DNA of 64,000 nt from Spirosoma endbachense (GTDB lineage Bacteria; Bacteroidota; Bacteroidia; Cytophagales; Spirosomataceae). The stretch lies in the NCBI RefSeq assembly GCF_010233585.1, contig NZ_CP045997.1, forward strand, positions 5,461,284-5,525,283. The letters are read 5' to 3'. Position 1 is the first letter of the stretch. Each line of letters starts with the position of its first letter. The notes under the pieces are model-generated. The model ran no database searches, was not told the origin of the DNA, and worked only from the letters and a program-made list of their open reading frames with translations. The position numbers were made by a program, and so were the translations under genes. Below are positions 33,580-43,400 of the stretch, piece after piece.

Positions 33580-34161
33580 ATGAATCATGAGGTTGATTTT
33601 TATTTTAGTAAAGCCCAAACGTGGCAGAAAGAACGGGAGCAATTGAGAGAGCTTGTTCTTGACTGTGGGCTAATCGAAGTAGTGAAGTGGGGATCACCTT
33701 GTTACACGTTTCAGAAAAGTAACATCGTTTTAATACATGTGTTTAAGGGATATTGTGCGCTTCTGTTTTTCAAAGGGGCTTTGTTACAGAATGCCGATGG
33801 TATTTTAGTCCAGCAATCGGAGAATGTGCAGGCGGGGCGCCAGATCCGGTTCACCAATGTTCGGGAAATAGTTCAGCTGAAACCCCTCTTGAAAGCCTAT
33901 ATTTATGAGGCCATTGAAGTGGAAAAAGCGGGTTTGACGGTGAAATTTAAAAAGAGTGCTGAATTCGCAATTGCCGAAGAATTTCAAAATAAACTGGCAA
34001 CAAATCCTGCCTTGAAAACTGCTTTTGATGCATTGACGCCAGGACGTCAACGAGCATATCTGCTTTATTTTTCGCAGGCCAAACAAGCCCAAACCCGAGA
34101 GTCAAGAGTTGAAAAATGCATGCCGCAAATTCTCAATGGAAAAGGCTTAAATGATGAGTAA
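33580..34161 (+). CDS. YdeI/OmdA family (DUF1801) protein
   Basis: 193 residues from the ATG at 33580 with AAAGGCAAA upstream. An N-terminal DUF1801 part (FYFSKAQTWQKEREQLRELV ... EVVKWGSPCYTF) and a C-terminal OmdA-type part, PALKTAFDALTPGRQRAYLL with the family ending KCMPQILNGKG. YdeI homologues act in resistance to cationic peptides or bind small molecules; in this cassette the role is unknown. Final gene before the perfect palindrome at 34221..34288, which may terminate the operon. Cytoplasmic. Confidence 0.85.
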   Translation: MNHEVDFYFSKAQTWQKEREQLRELVLDCGLIEVVKWGSPCYTFQKSNIVLIHVFKGYCALLFFKGALLQNADGILVQQSENVQAGRQIRFTNVREIVQLKPLLKAYIYEAIEVEKAGLTVKFKKSAEFAIAEEFQNKLATNPALKTAFDALTPGRQRAYLLYFSQAKQAQTRESRVEKCMPQILNGKGLNDE

Positions 34162-34220
34162 TTCGATGAGGAAATAAGTGAATCGGACTTTAAATTACCG
34201 TAGTTCTTGATCCTTGTATT

Positions 34221-34288
34221 CGATAGTAAAGCAGCTGATGTGGTGTCGGTTTTGAGAAACCGACACCACATCAGCTGCTTTACTATCG
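34221..34288. repeat. perfect 68-bp palindrome (family 2 copy B)
   Basis: Two 32-base arms with perfect complementarity (arm 1 34221..34252, loop TGAG, arm 2 34257..34288). The inner part (GTGTCGGTTT-TGAG-AAACCGACAC) is the inverse of the element at 30451..30474. It lies between two convergent transcription units. No T run follows on either side, so intrinsic termination is not the full story; it can form a very stable cruciform or RNA hairpin. Confidence 0.9.
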
Positions 34289-34310
34289 GCATGAGTCATC
34301 TAACCTGATA

Positions 34311-34982
34311 TCACAAGCTGGCATTTTCGTTTTTCGTCTCATTTTTATAGTCGTTTATCTGACTCAGCAGATCCATGGATTTGATTAACGGGTCCCATTC
34401 TTTGCCAGAAAAAATTAATCTGAACCATTTTTTTTCGCTATTCGCATAGTTGATATTACGGAAAAGCCAAACGGCGAGAAATGCGAAACTACCCGTTATA
34501 ATAGCCTGAATCAGGTACAATACAATATTGCCATTTTTCCACATGCTTTCAGTCCAATAAAACGTAGTCCACACCGGAAGCTGAAGAAAAAGGAAGCGCG
34601 TAACCCAAATTGTTGATGATTTTAGTTGGGCTATTTTCTCCTGAACGGCTACAATCGGCTCATTTATATCGACAAGCTGGATGAGGATTAGCTGATAGGC
34701 GTAAATTCCAATGGCCAGTTTAGTAAGAAGCACCTGAATGCCTGCTGAAATGAGAAAAAATGGACTGGCGATAGTAAACAGATTGATCAGTAAAACATCA
34801 ACAACTCCAACCCATAAAATGCCAACGATTATGGTAAAGATTTTCATTGGCTTCATCGAGGCTAAAAATGACTGAATTTTGATGCTGGTTATAGCTTCCA
34901 GGTTTTTTCTGTTTAGCAGCAGGTTTTCTTCCAGTTTTTTATCGTAAGATTTCCAGAGGGCTACAAGGTCTCTATCTTCCAT
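34311..34982 (-). CDS. four-helix membrane protein linked to ECF sigma
   Basis: 223 residues. An N-terminal cytoplasmic helix MEDRDLVALWKSYDKKLEEN (1-40), then four hydrophobic segments: IFTIIVGILWVGVVDVLLI, FFLISAGIQVLLTKLAIGI, VTRFLFLQLPVWTTFYW and GNIVLYLIQAIITGSFAFLAVW. No peptidase or heme motif. It starts 5 nt after the sigma-factor stop. The first 40 residues are acidic and helical, which would suit binding the sigma factor, so it may be an anti-sigma protein, although it lacks the classical zinc-binding domain. That is inference. Confidence 0.6.
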   Translation of the reverse strand: MEDRDLVALWKSYDKKLEENLLLNRKNLEAITSIKIQSFLASMKPMKIFTIIVGILWVGVVDVLLINLFTIASPFFLISAGIQVLLTKLAIGIYAYQLILIQLVDINEPIVAVQEKIAQLKSSTIWVTRFLFLQLPVWTTFYWTESMWKNGNIVLYLIQAIITGSFAFLAVWLFRNINYANSEKKWFRLIFSGKEWDPLIKSMDLLSQINDYKNETKNENASL

Positions 34983-34987
34983 GTTCG

Positions 34988-35494
34988 TTATGCTTTTATG
35001 GTTGAAAATTTGCGCTTTAGTTGTTCTTTAATTCGACTGATTTTTGTGGCTACATTCGATGAAGAAAGCCCCAGAATTTCGGCGATCTGCTGATGACTCC
35101 TTTCTTCCAGATAGAGGAGCATCAGGGCCCTATCCAACTCGTTGAGTTCGCCTAAAAATCGCTGTAATAAGTCGATATTACCTTCAGTGTCATCCGGCTC
35201 GGCTTCGTTGAGCGTTAGCAAGCTATCATCTGACATGGGTAGTGCAATCGCCTGCCTGCGGGTATCCTTTCGATAAAAGGATATGGCTACGTTCAGCGCT
35301 ACCCGATAAATCCAGGTTGAGTGCTTAAACTGTTCGTTATACTGGTCAAAAGACTGCCATAACTGCACTATAATTTCCTGTACCAGGTCTTTTCGATTCT
35401 CTCCATCTTTGCAATAGGCGTTGGCAACCTTGTAAATAATGCCTTTGTTGGTTTCTATGACCGAAAGAAACCGGTCCTGTTTAGCCAAGATCAT
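34988..35494 (-). CDS. ECF-type RNA polymerase sigma factor
   Basis: 168 residues, sigma-70 family without region 1 or 3. Region 2: YKVANAYCKDGENRKDLVQEIIVQLWQ (24-50) with WIYRVALNVAISFYRKDTR; region 4: LDRALMLLYLEERSHQQIAEILGLSSSNVATKISRIKEQL. It directs transcription of a stress or envelope regulon. Its neighbour 34311..34982, 5 nt downstream, encodes a membrane protein and is presumably its regulator. Starts at an ATG at 35494; promoter not recognised in the 284-base upstream gap. Confidence 0.9.
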   Translation of the reverse strand: MILAKQDRFLSVIETNKGIIYKVANAYCKDGENRKDLVQEIIVQLWQSFDQYNEQFKHSTWIYRVALNVAISFYRKDTRRQAIALPMSDDSLLTLNEAEPDDTEGNIDLLQRFLGELNELDRALMLLYLEERSHQQIAEILGLSSSNVATKISRIKEQLKRKFSTIKA

Positions 35495-35778
35495 TCGCTT
35501 TGTGGATTCGTTTCTTCATCTTTTTTTCTCGTCTGAGCTGGAGACACCCGCCCTTCAGGTCAACTTATTGATTACTCATATCGGATTTCTACCTTAATTA
35601 TTCGCATGAAGGTTAATTATATCACAGTCAGGATGAAAATAATCTATATCAGGCGTATAGTCAGACAGATAGATTCCAGAAAAGCACTCAGTTTTATCGA
35701 CTAAATACCAAGCCAAACCGACTACGATTCAGGACAAATGAGCCTTCCTTTGTGTGAGACAATTAACGGTATCAGGCA

Positions 35779-36147
35779 ATGAGCGCATTAGAAGAAATTC
35801 AATTCGTTGAACAAAGGCTACGTGAAGCAATGCTTAACAGCGACATCAAGGAACTTGACGCTCTTTTATCGGATGAGCTTCTGGTTACTGGCCCAGACGG
35901 CAAACTGGTCGGTAAGGCCGATGATCTGGCAGCTCACCGTACCGGTATAGTTCGTATAAAGGCCATGGTGCCTCAGGAGATAATAGTAAAAATCTTGCCG
36001 GAAGCAGCTGTTGTCTTTGCGCTAATGGCCATGCAAGGCTTCATTCAGGATCAGGCTTTCGAAGGTCTTTACCGCTATACTCGCGTTTGGAGTAAGCAGA
36101 CTGGTAACTGGCAAATTATTGCTGCCCATATCAGCGCTGCCAGCTAG
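35779..36147 (+). CDS. NTF2-like (DUF4440) protein
   Basis: 122 residues, SnoaL/NTF2-like fold: VEQRLREAMLNSDIKELDAL LSDELLVTGPDGKL, then VFALMAMQGFIQDQAFEGLYRYTRVW and NWQIIAAHISA. These cone-shaped folds bind small hydrophobic substrates; members often act as enzymes or as stress-related ligand binders. There is no signal peptide, so it is cytoplasmic. No clear operon partner: the small membrane gene starts 117 nt downstream. Function unassigned. Confidence 0.82.
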   Translation: MSALEEIQFVEQRLREAMLNSDIKELDALLSDELLVTGPDGKLVGKADDLAAHRTGIVRIKAMVPQEIIVKILPEAAVVFALMAMQGFIQDQAFEGLYRYTRVWSKQTGNWQIIAAHISAAS

Positions 36148-36264
36148 TTTATTTAACTTGTGCGTATGTAATTGATAGAGCTACGAAAATCTGGAAAGCG
36201 TTGAAAGGCCTAAATTCATAACTTGCTAGCCAGCGCATGAGAGCAATCCTGAATAATAAAGATA

Positions 36265-36474
36265 ATGAGTATGAAAAAAGGTAAGAAAATCCTCATTACT
36301 ATCTCGATGGTAATCATTTGGATAGTTACGTTTGGTATACTCATTAACGCGCCTGGCCTCAGAGGGAGAGTAGCCATCGCGTCAACGGGTTTGCTGGTAA
36401 ATAGCCTGCTGGCGGTCTATTATAGCTGCCTTGATCGACGACCTGCCAGTTTGAGAGAGTGGTTTAGGATGTAG
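36265..36474 (+). CDS. small two-helix membrane protein
   Basis: 69 residues with two hydrophobic segments (ILITISMVIIWIVTFGILI and VAIASTGLLVNSLLAVYYS) and a basic N-terminus (MSMKKGKK). No family recognised. It lies 60 nt before the Crp/Fnr gene and on the same strand, so co-transcription is possible. The sequence has proper codon structure, but such small genes are easily over-called; the confidence is limited accordingly. Confidence 0.5.
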   Translation: MSMKKGKKILITISMVIIWIVTFGILINAPGLRGRVAIASTGLLVNSLLAVYYSCLDRRPASLREWFRM

Positions 36475-36533
36475 CTCGATTGTAGTAATAGAGCAGGCAG
36501 CGGAAAGTCTGCTGTGCCGTAACTTCTGGTTAT

Positions 36534-37124
36534 ATGACCGCCGATAAGACAGTATTAATGAATGCTATTCGCCACTTTGTTCCGGTTACGGATAGCGACG
36601 AAGCGGTTATTGATCAGTTGTTTGAACCCTATCGGCTGGAGCCGAATGATTTCTTTTTGACGGCTGGTGAAGTTTGCCGGTATGTCGGTTTTGTCACTAC
36701 AGGTTTATTGCGATACTACCTGCTCGACGATGGTGATGAGCATACCTACGATTTTTCGACCGAACAGACGTTTACCTGCAATTACGAAAGCTTCCTGCCG
36801 CAAACACCTTCGACACGCTACATTCAGGCGGTTGAACCCACAACCATGCTTCGTATCAGCTACGATAATCTTCAGGAACTCTACAAAAGACTACAGCATG
36901 GACAGCAATTCGGGCGATTGATAGCTGAACATTTATTTGTGGTCATGCTTCAGAAACTGACCGCCTTTTATCGCGAAACCGCCGATGAACGATACGATAG
37001 TTTTATCCGCCTTTTCCCGAATTTAATCGACCGGCTTCCTCAGTATATAGTGGCCTCTTATATTGGCGTGAAACCACAATCGCTGAGCCGAATCCGGGCG
37101 CAACGGGCCGGTAAGCACTATTGA
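36534..37124 (+). CDS. Crp/Fnr-family regulator
   Basis: 196 residues. Cyclic-nucleotide-binding-like beta roll (about 20-120): PNDFFLTAGEVCRYVGFVTTGLLRYYL; then a helical linker and a short C-terminal helix-turn-helix with YIVASYIGVKPQSLSRIRAQ. The Bacteroidota-type Crp variants lack the cAMP-contact residues, so the ligand is unknown. Next gene is DUF4267, 76 nt downstream, likely the target or co-regulated gene; this is common in related genomes, but inferred here. Confidence 0.88.
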   Translation: MTADKTVLMNAIRHFVPVTDSDEAVIDQLFEPYRLEPNDFFLTAGEVCRYVGFVTTGLLRYYLLDDGDEHTYDFSTEQTFTCNYESFLPQTPSTRYIQAVEPTTMLRISYDNLQELYKRLQHGQQFGRLIAEHLFVVMLQKLTAFYRETADERYDSFIRLFPNLIDRLPQYIVASYIGVKPQSLSRIRAQRAGKHY

Positions 37125-37200
37125 ACGATATTCACATAGGTGAATGCGGGCGTTGTGGCCGTGCCTGACCTTTGCATTGTCAAACAAACCAAACACGACA

Positions 37201-37584
37201 ATGCAAACAGAAAAACTGCCTTTATGGGCTAAAATCGCAGGTTATTTTTTCGGGATCGCTTTACTTTTTATTGGCATCCGGTTTCTGGTGCTTCCCGAGG
37301 CTGCCGAACGGGGCTTTGGTCTCATTTACAACCAGCCGACTTATGCCTTTCACTTTATCAAAGGTATTCGTGACTTTTTTACGGGATTGCTCTTAACCAG
37401 TTTTACGATTGCCAACTGGCGAAAACCACTGGCTCTGGCAGTGCTGGTTGGATCGTTAATTCCCGTGGTTGACATGCTCGTTGTGCTGAATGCCCCAGAT
37501 GCTGTTCCGGGAACAGAATGGATTCATGGCTTAACAGCCGTAGCGTCGTGGATCTTTAGCTACTTTCTGTTTCGGAAAAGCTAG
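37201..37584 (+). CDS. DUF4267 membrane protein
   Basis: 127 residues from the ATG at 37201; the open frame extends 19 codons upstream, but the conserved part starts with the TM helix IAGYFFGIALLFIGIRFLVL. Four hydrophobic helices in total, with LALAVLVGSLIPVVDMLVVL and GLTAVASWIFSYFLFRK. Inner-membrane protein of unknown function. Follows the Crp/Fnr regulator on the same strand. Confidence 0.78.
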   Translation: MQTEKLPLWAKIAGYFFGIALLFIGIRFLVLPEAAERGFGLIYNQPTYAFHFIKGIRDFFTGLLLTSFTIANWRKPLALAVLVGSLIPVVDMLVVLNAPDAVPGTEWIHGLTAVASWIFSYFLFRKS

Positions 37585-37691
37585 TCCAAGTGTTTTCGTG
37601 TATATTTACTTGCGCGACTAAGTAGCTGGTTACCAGAGTTTATAATGCTGGGCGCCAGTATGTTGTTAATTTCGACTATCTACACCTACTT

Positions 37692-38309
37692 ATGAAAATA
37701 TACGTCTATTTTGTGATAGGTGGGTTGCTGTTAGGGGCTAGTCGGGTTTATGGCCAGGCCGATTATTCGGCTTTGTATCCCAATCTTCGTCAGTACATTG
37801 TCAAAATTCGCTTTACAATGAAGGGGTTGCCAGTGCAATCGGGGGTTCTGTTCGATTTAACCGACTCGACAATTGTGCTGGCTCCCAACCAGAACTTGAA
37901 GCCAACCCTTAAAACTGTGATGAATCAGCATGGCGGATCAATGCCTGCCACCGATTCACTAATGACTGTTTTATCCCTGCGAACCTATCGCTACGCAGAA
38001 ATCAGCCGGCTGACGCTGCACCGGAAAGGGTACGCAGGGAAGGGTCTTTTAATTGGTTTAGGACTGGGTGCATTAATTGGGTTAATCGATGGCGATGATG
38101 ATAAAGGATTCATTCGTTTTTCTGCTGGTGAAAAAGCATTCCTTCTCGGGCTAACTTTGGCTCCGATAGGCCTTTTGGGTAGTGCACTAACGCTTAAAAG
38201 TGCCTATGCAAACGAGCGGCCAATTGCCACGGAAGCGCAGAAACGATTTCTAAAATTCACCATTATTGATCAGATAAAGAAAGCAAATCTCTACGCGCCA
38301 CAAAAATGA
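37692..38309 (+). CDS. exported protein with two hydrophobic segments, unknown
   Basis: 205 residues. Signal peptide MKIYVYFVIGGLLLGASRVYGQ; mature part with SGVLFDLTDSTIVLAPNQNL and two glycine/leucine-rich hydrophobic segments (AGKGLLIGLGLGALIGLIDG and AFLLGLTLAPIGLLGSALTL). I do not recognise the family. Probably an envelope protein with a hairpin in the membrane. Upstream gap contains TAATTTCG (a near-consensus -7). No operon link is visible. Confidence 0.6.
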   Translation: MKIYVYFVIGGLLLGASRVYGQADYSALYPNLRQYIVKIRFTMKGLPVQSGVLFDLTDSTIVLAPNQNLKPTLKTVMNQHGGSMPATDSLMTVLSLRTYRYAEISRLTLHRKGYAGKGLLIGLGLGALIGLIDGDDDKGFIRFSAGEKAFLLGLTLAPIGLLGSALTLKSAYANERPIATEAQKRFLKFTIIDQIKKANLYAPQK

Positions 38310-38362
38310 ACGGCTTACGGCTGAAATCTTGAGCGTTACTGCTACTGGTTGACGCTAATTTT

Positions 38363-38370
38363 TACCTTTG
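38363..38370 (+). promoter_or_regulatory. -7 element of the MBL-fold gene
   Basis: TACCTTTG, perfect TAnnTTTG. No well-spaced -33 TTG. It overlaps a possible upstream TTG start, supporting the ATG at 38395. Confidence 0.45.
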
Positions 38371-38394
38371 CCGGTCAACTCTCGCTCGTTTTTT

Positions 38395-39231
38395 ATGACT
38401 CTTCAAACCCTCGATACTGGACTATTTAAACTCGATGGCGGAGCCATGTTTGGCGTCGTTCCCAAACCGCTCTGGCAGAAACTAAACCCCGCCGATGAAC
38501 AAAATCGCTGTACCTGGGCCATGCGATGCCTGCTTTATGAACAGGGAAATCAGCTTCTGCTGGTCGATACGGGAATCGGCGACAAACAGGATGCTAAATT
38601 CTTCGGCCATTATGACCTCCATGGCGACGCCAGCCTGATCAAATCCATTCATCAGGCTGGGTATGCGGAAACAGATATAACCGATGTGCTGCTTACTCAT
38701 CTGCATTTCGATCATGTTGGTGGCGCTGTTAAGCAAACAGATGGGCAACTCAGTCCTGTTTTCTCGAACGCGACTTACTGGACGCACCCCTCTCACTGGA
38801 ATTGGGCTATTAATCCGAATCCGCGTGAAAAGGCGTCGTTTCTGAGCGAAAACATACTACCTGTGCAGGAAAGTGGGCAACTGACGTTTCTGGCCGATAA
38901 TCCGTTTCCATATGCCGATATTTCGCTGTTGTATGTCGATGGGCATACCGAAAAAATGGCATTACCGATCATTAAATGGAAGGGTCGCACAGTGGCTTAT
39001 ATGGCCGATCTGATTCCGTCGTCGGGACATGTACCGTTGCCCTACATCATGAGCTACGATGTACGCCCATTGCTGACTATGGACGAGAAAGCGCGTGTGT
39101 TGCAACAGGCTGCGGCCGAAAACTGGATTCTGGTTTTTGAGCACGATCCCGTAACTGAAGCCGCTACGGTTGAGATGACCGAAAAGGGAGTCCGTATCAG
39201 GGAGAAGGGTAGGTTAGCCGAATTGGTATAG
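38395..39231 (+). CDS. MBL-fold metallo-hydrolase
   Basis: 278 residues from the ATG at 38395. Metal-binding motif THLHFDHVGG (His102, His104, Asp106, His107), preceded by LLLVDTGIGDKQ and followed by the second ligand His in YWTHPSHW and a later Asp/His in YMADLIPSSGHV. The layout is of the N-acyl-homoserine lactonase / ribonuclease Z-like broad group of zinc hydrolases; substrate unknown. No signal peptide. Monocistronic with its own -7 element. Confidence 0.9.
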   Translation: MTLQTLDTGLFKLDGGAMFGVVPKPLWQKLNPADEQNRCTWAMRCLLYEQGNQLLLVDTGIGDKQDAKFFGHYDLHGDASLIKSIHQAGYAETDITDVLLTHLHFDHVGGAVKQTDGQLSPVFSNATYWTHPSHWNWAINPNPREKASFLSENILPVQESGQLTFLADNPFPYADISLLYVDGHTEKMALPIIKWKGRTVAYMADLIPSSGHVPLPYIMSYDVRPLLTMDEKARVLQQAAAENWILVFEHDPVTEAATVEMTEKGVRIREKGRLAELV

Positions 39232-39316
39232 CGCTCACGATTCACGGGCTGCACTGGTTTGCGTCAAACCAAAAGCTTAATCCTGCCGTTATGCAACCGT
39301 ACCGTATTGATGAACA

Positions 39317-40096
39317 ATGAAAATTGGTTTGGGATTGTCGGGTGGCGGAGCACGTGGTATAGCCCATCTGGGTGTTATTAAAGCGTTGATGGAAATGGGC
39401 ATTGGCTTCGATCAGATTGCCGGGACCAGTGCCGGGGCTATTACCGGGGCCATGCTTGCTCATGGATATACACCCGATGAGAGCCTGAAGATTATTGAAT
39501 CGTCGTCGTTTATGCGACGGCTGCGCCCTACCTGGAATCGAATGGGATTATTGCGTCTCGATCCAATTGTTGATTTGTATAGAAAACACATTCCACACGA
39601 TTCATTTGAAGGGCTGCAAATTCCACTGCATGTAGTGGCCGTCGATCTGAACGGTGGTGAACAGGTTGTCTTTGAAACGGGTGAATTAATCCGCCCGGTG
39701 CTGGCGTCCTGCTGTTTGCCCGGTATTTTCGAGCCGTTGCAGATCAATAAACAGCAGTTTGTGGATGGGGGTGTTCTGAATAATCTACCGGTTGATGTTA
39801 TCGAGCATAAAGTTGATTTTCTGATTGGATCGCACTGTAATGTATTAGGGCCACGAAAGCCCATTACGTCTATGCGGGGTGTTATCGAGCGGAGTTTAGT
39901 GCTGGCAGTACAGAGCAAGACTAAAGATCGATTTGCGAAATGTAATATCCTGATTGAGCCGCCCCAGTTAGCGCAATATGCGACAACAGATATCAGTAAA
40001 GCACGTGAGTTGTTTCGAATAGGGTATCAACACACCCGATCAATGGCGGCTCAAATCGAGAAAAGCCTTAAGGCACCCACCGTTGAGACATCGTAG
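39317..40096 (+). CDS. patatin-like phospholipase
   Basis: 259 residues. Full patatin motifs: oxyanion region LGLSGGGARGIAHLGV, serine nucleophile GTSAGA, and the catalytic aspartate DGG in QFVDGGVLNNLPVDVIE. These enzymes are acyl hydrolases acting on phospholipids. There is no signal peptide, so it would act in the cytoplasm or at the inner membrane. Single gene, followed by a hairpin terminator at 40117..40149. Confidence 0.92.
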   Translation: MKIGLGLSGGGARGIAHLGVIKALMEMGIGFDQIAGTSAGAITGAMLAHGYTPDESLKIIESSSFMRRLRPTWNRMGLLRLDPIVDLYRKHIPHDSFEGLQIPLHVVAVDLNGGEQVVFETGELIRPVLASCCLPGIFEPLQINKQQFVDGGVLNNLPVDVIEHKVDFLIGSHCNVLGPRKPITSMRGVIERSLVLAVQSKTKDRFAKCNILIEPPQLAQYATTDISKARELFRIGYQHTRSMAAQIEKSLKAPTVETS

Positions 40097-40116
40097 TATA
40101 AGTGTTTTTAACTAAT

Positions 40117-40149
40117 AAAATCGCTGGGCTATATAGGTCCGGCGATTTT
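40117..40149 (+). terminator. terminator after patatin
   Basis: AAAATCGC ... GCGATTTT with a 17-nt loop, followed by AGTTTATAG. Also marks the start of the AT-rich SusC control region. Confidence 0.6.
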
Positions 40150-40388
40150 AGTTTATAGTCTGCCAATGACAATTGGAATAAGTTGCTCATACGCAATACT
40201 TATGTGATATTTTTTTTGTGCCAATTGTTGGTTATATCATGTACTTAATTTGTAGCCATAGTGAAGTTATTTTTTAAGTAATTATACTAATGTAAATAAA
40301 ATATTGAAATAATTATAATATATATTAAATTCTGTAAATCTATATAGGAAAAGAATAAAATATTGAAAAATGAGTATAAATCGGAAAA
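40150..40388. other. AT-rich SusC upstream region
   Basis: About 240 very AT-rich bases with no gene; the usual regulatory environment upstream of a SusC. No operator could be identified. Confidence 0.45.
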
Positions 40389-40419
40389 TTTGGTAAGTAT
40401 ATCTCTTTGTATAGTTTTG
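40389..40419 (+). promoter_or_regulatory. promoter of SusC locus 1
   Basis: TTTG (40389..40392), 19 nt, TAGTTTTG (40412..40419), matching the consensus. The ATG is 42 nt downstream. Confidence 0.7.
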
Positions 40420-40460
40420 CAGGTAGTACTCTGTTTTTCTTAGCCTAAATAAAAAAATTT

Positions 40461-43400
40461 ATGAGGAGAATTTTACTGGCGGGTATACTTATGGTATGCT
40501 CGCTCTGGGTTCCTGCGTGGGCCCAGGAGCGAACCATTACCGGCAAGGTTGTGGCATCGGAAGATGGAACACTTATGCCTGGTGTATCAGTCGTACTAAA
40601 AGGGACGACTAGAGGAGCTAACACAGATGCCAACGGTGCTTATACGATTGGTGTCCCCGAAAAAGGCGGTAAATTAATTTTCAGTTTTGTTGGATCTGCC
40701 TCGCAGGAGGTAGAAATCGGGAACCGTTCGGTAGTCGATGTTAAACTCGAAAACGACTCCAAACAGCTCAATGAGGTCGTTGTAACTGCCGTTGGTATTC
40801 AACGCGAGAAAAAAGCCCTTGCCTATGCTGTAACGAACGTCAAGGGCGATCTGCTTCAGCAACGCTCGGAGCCTGATCCATTACGTGCCCTCTCAGGGAA
40901 AGTGCCGGGGGTAAATATAACCGCAGGCGGTGGTGCGCCGGGGCAGGCCACAAAAATTAACATCCGGGGAAATACATCATTTACGGGCAACAACCAGCCG
41001 CTGTTTGTCGTAGATGGCATTCCATTCGACAATTCATCGAATGCGGCCGGTTCCGATTTTAACAGCAATAGTGTTGTCTCGAACCGTGCCTACGACATCG
41101 ACCCCAACAACATCGAAACCATGACCGTTCTAAAAGGAGCGGCAGCGTCGGCTCTCTATGGTTCACGGGCGGCCAATGGAGTCATTGTCATAACCACCAA
41201 AGCGGGTAGTAAATCGGCCAAAAAGGGCCTTGAAGTAACCTATAACGGCTCGTATTCGGTCGAAAAAATATCGTCGATTCCCGATTATCAGGATACCTAT
41301 ACGCAGGGGTCAAACCAGCAGTATAACGGTGGTTTTATTGGTAACTGGGGAACGGTATTTCCGGGGGAGGTTGATCGGATCAACGCGCAGTTGGGCTTCA
41401 CCCGGTATTCGAAAACGATCGAGACGGGGGCACCTGAAGGGCAGATTTATAATCCGCTCACATCACCTTACATTTCATATACCTACAGTCGGTATCTAAC
41501 CGCATTTCCTGACCTGGTCGGAAAAACCGTTCCGCTGCAACCTTATGACATTATTGGCGGATTCTTTCGGCAGGGGACTGTTCTCGAGAATGGCGTAAAC
41601 GTTAGCTCCACGGGCGATAAAACAACCCTCAATGCGGGCGTATCGCGGATGAAAAACAATGGAATCATTCCGAACTCAAGCACGCAGCGTACATCACTTA
41701 ACTTTGGCGGATCGGCCCACCTCGTAAACGGTCTGAACGTGTCGGGGAATGTGAACTACGTCAATACAACCCAGGAGAGCCCACAATCGGGAGCCTCTTA
41801 CTTTACCGATTATAGTTCGGGGTCAACGGGTTCGATTTATGACCGTCTGTTTTATATGCCCCGGAACTACGACCTCAATGGCTATCCGTTTGAGAACCCG
41901 ATCGATGGGTCAAACGTATTCTTTCGTGCGCTCGATAACCCACTCTGGACTGCCAAATACAACATTTACAACTCACGGGTAAACCGGGTTTTTGGCAATA
42001 TGGCCCTGAGCTACGATGTGCTTCCGTGGTTAAATCTGACGGCACGGGGCGGTATCAATACCTATCACGAAACCCGGAATAACAAAATACGTCCGGGCGG
42101 AACAGTTGTTCCGCTGGGCCGCGTAACGCGCACGGAACTGACCAATACCGAAACAGACCTGACCTTTCTGGCAACGGCATCGCACGATTTCGGCGAGCGC
42201 TTTTCGATCCGCTTGCTAGCCGGTTTCAATGGCAATGAGCGGTACTATACGGAAGCCGTTGAAACGGGTGATCAGGTGATCGATGCTAATGTATTGACGG
42301 TATCAGGGACCCTGAGCCAGAACGCAACCGAGTATAGCCGTAAACGCCGGTTATATGGTGTATTCGGCGAACTTGGCCTGTCTTATAACGACTTCGCATT
42401 CTTAACCGCTACGGTTCGTAACGACCATTCATCGACATTGCCCGCTGCCAATAACAGCTATTATTATCCGGCTATTTCGGGGTCGTTCATTTTTACGCAG
42501 GCTTTCAACATGCCGAAGACGATTCTGAACTTCGGGAAAATCAGGGCTAACTATGCTACGGTTGGTAAAGATGCCGATCCCTATCAGGTATTGACAGCCT
42601 ATAATATTGGCCGCGACTACGTAAATGGTACGGCCTATTCGCTGGCGACTTTACCGTCTACACTGAACAATGCGCAACTCAAGCCGGAGTTTACGACTGA
42701 AACCGAAGTCGGGGCGGAGTTGCAATTTTTTAATAACCGGATCAATATCGATGCAGCTTACTTCTACCGCAAATCGACGGACCTGATTGTATCACGCCGG
42801 ATTCCGGCTTCAACGGGTTTCTACAATGAGGTGACGAACGCGGGGCGAATCGACAACAAGGGTATTGAAATCGCCCTAACGATTGTGCCGGTTCGATTGG
42901 CCAATGGATTTGAGTGGAATTCAACGGCGGCTTTCACGCGGTTGCGTTCGAATGTGGTTGATGCGGGCCCGGCCAACGAGATCTTTCTGGGTGGTTCCGG
43001 CCTGTCGTCGCTCGGGACGATGCACCGGGTGGGTAATCCATACGGTATGATTTATGGCTCGGTGAATGCACGTAGCGAATCCGGGAAGCTGCTCATCAAC
43101 CCCAATACAGGTTTGCCCTTTACGTTGCCGCAGTCGCAATTGTTAGGCAATCCGGCTCCTAATTTCACCTTAGGCTGGACCAACACCTTCTCCTTCAAAG
43201 GGTTTACGCTATCGGCACTGATGGACTACCGTGAAGGAGGGAAACTTTTCTCGGCTACGGCGGCTTCGCTGTTGCTCCGTGGTCAGTTGAAATCGTCAGA
43301 GGATCGGGAAGCCATGCGGGTGATTCCGGGTGTGTTAGGCGATCCGGCTACGTATAAAGCCGCTCTTGAAGATGGTAAGGAAGTAAAAAACACGATTCCA

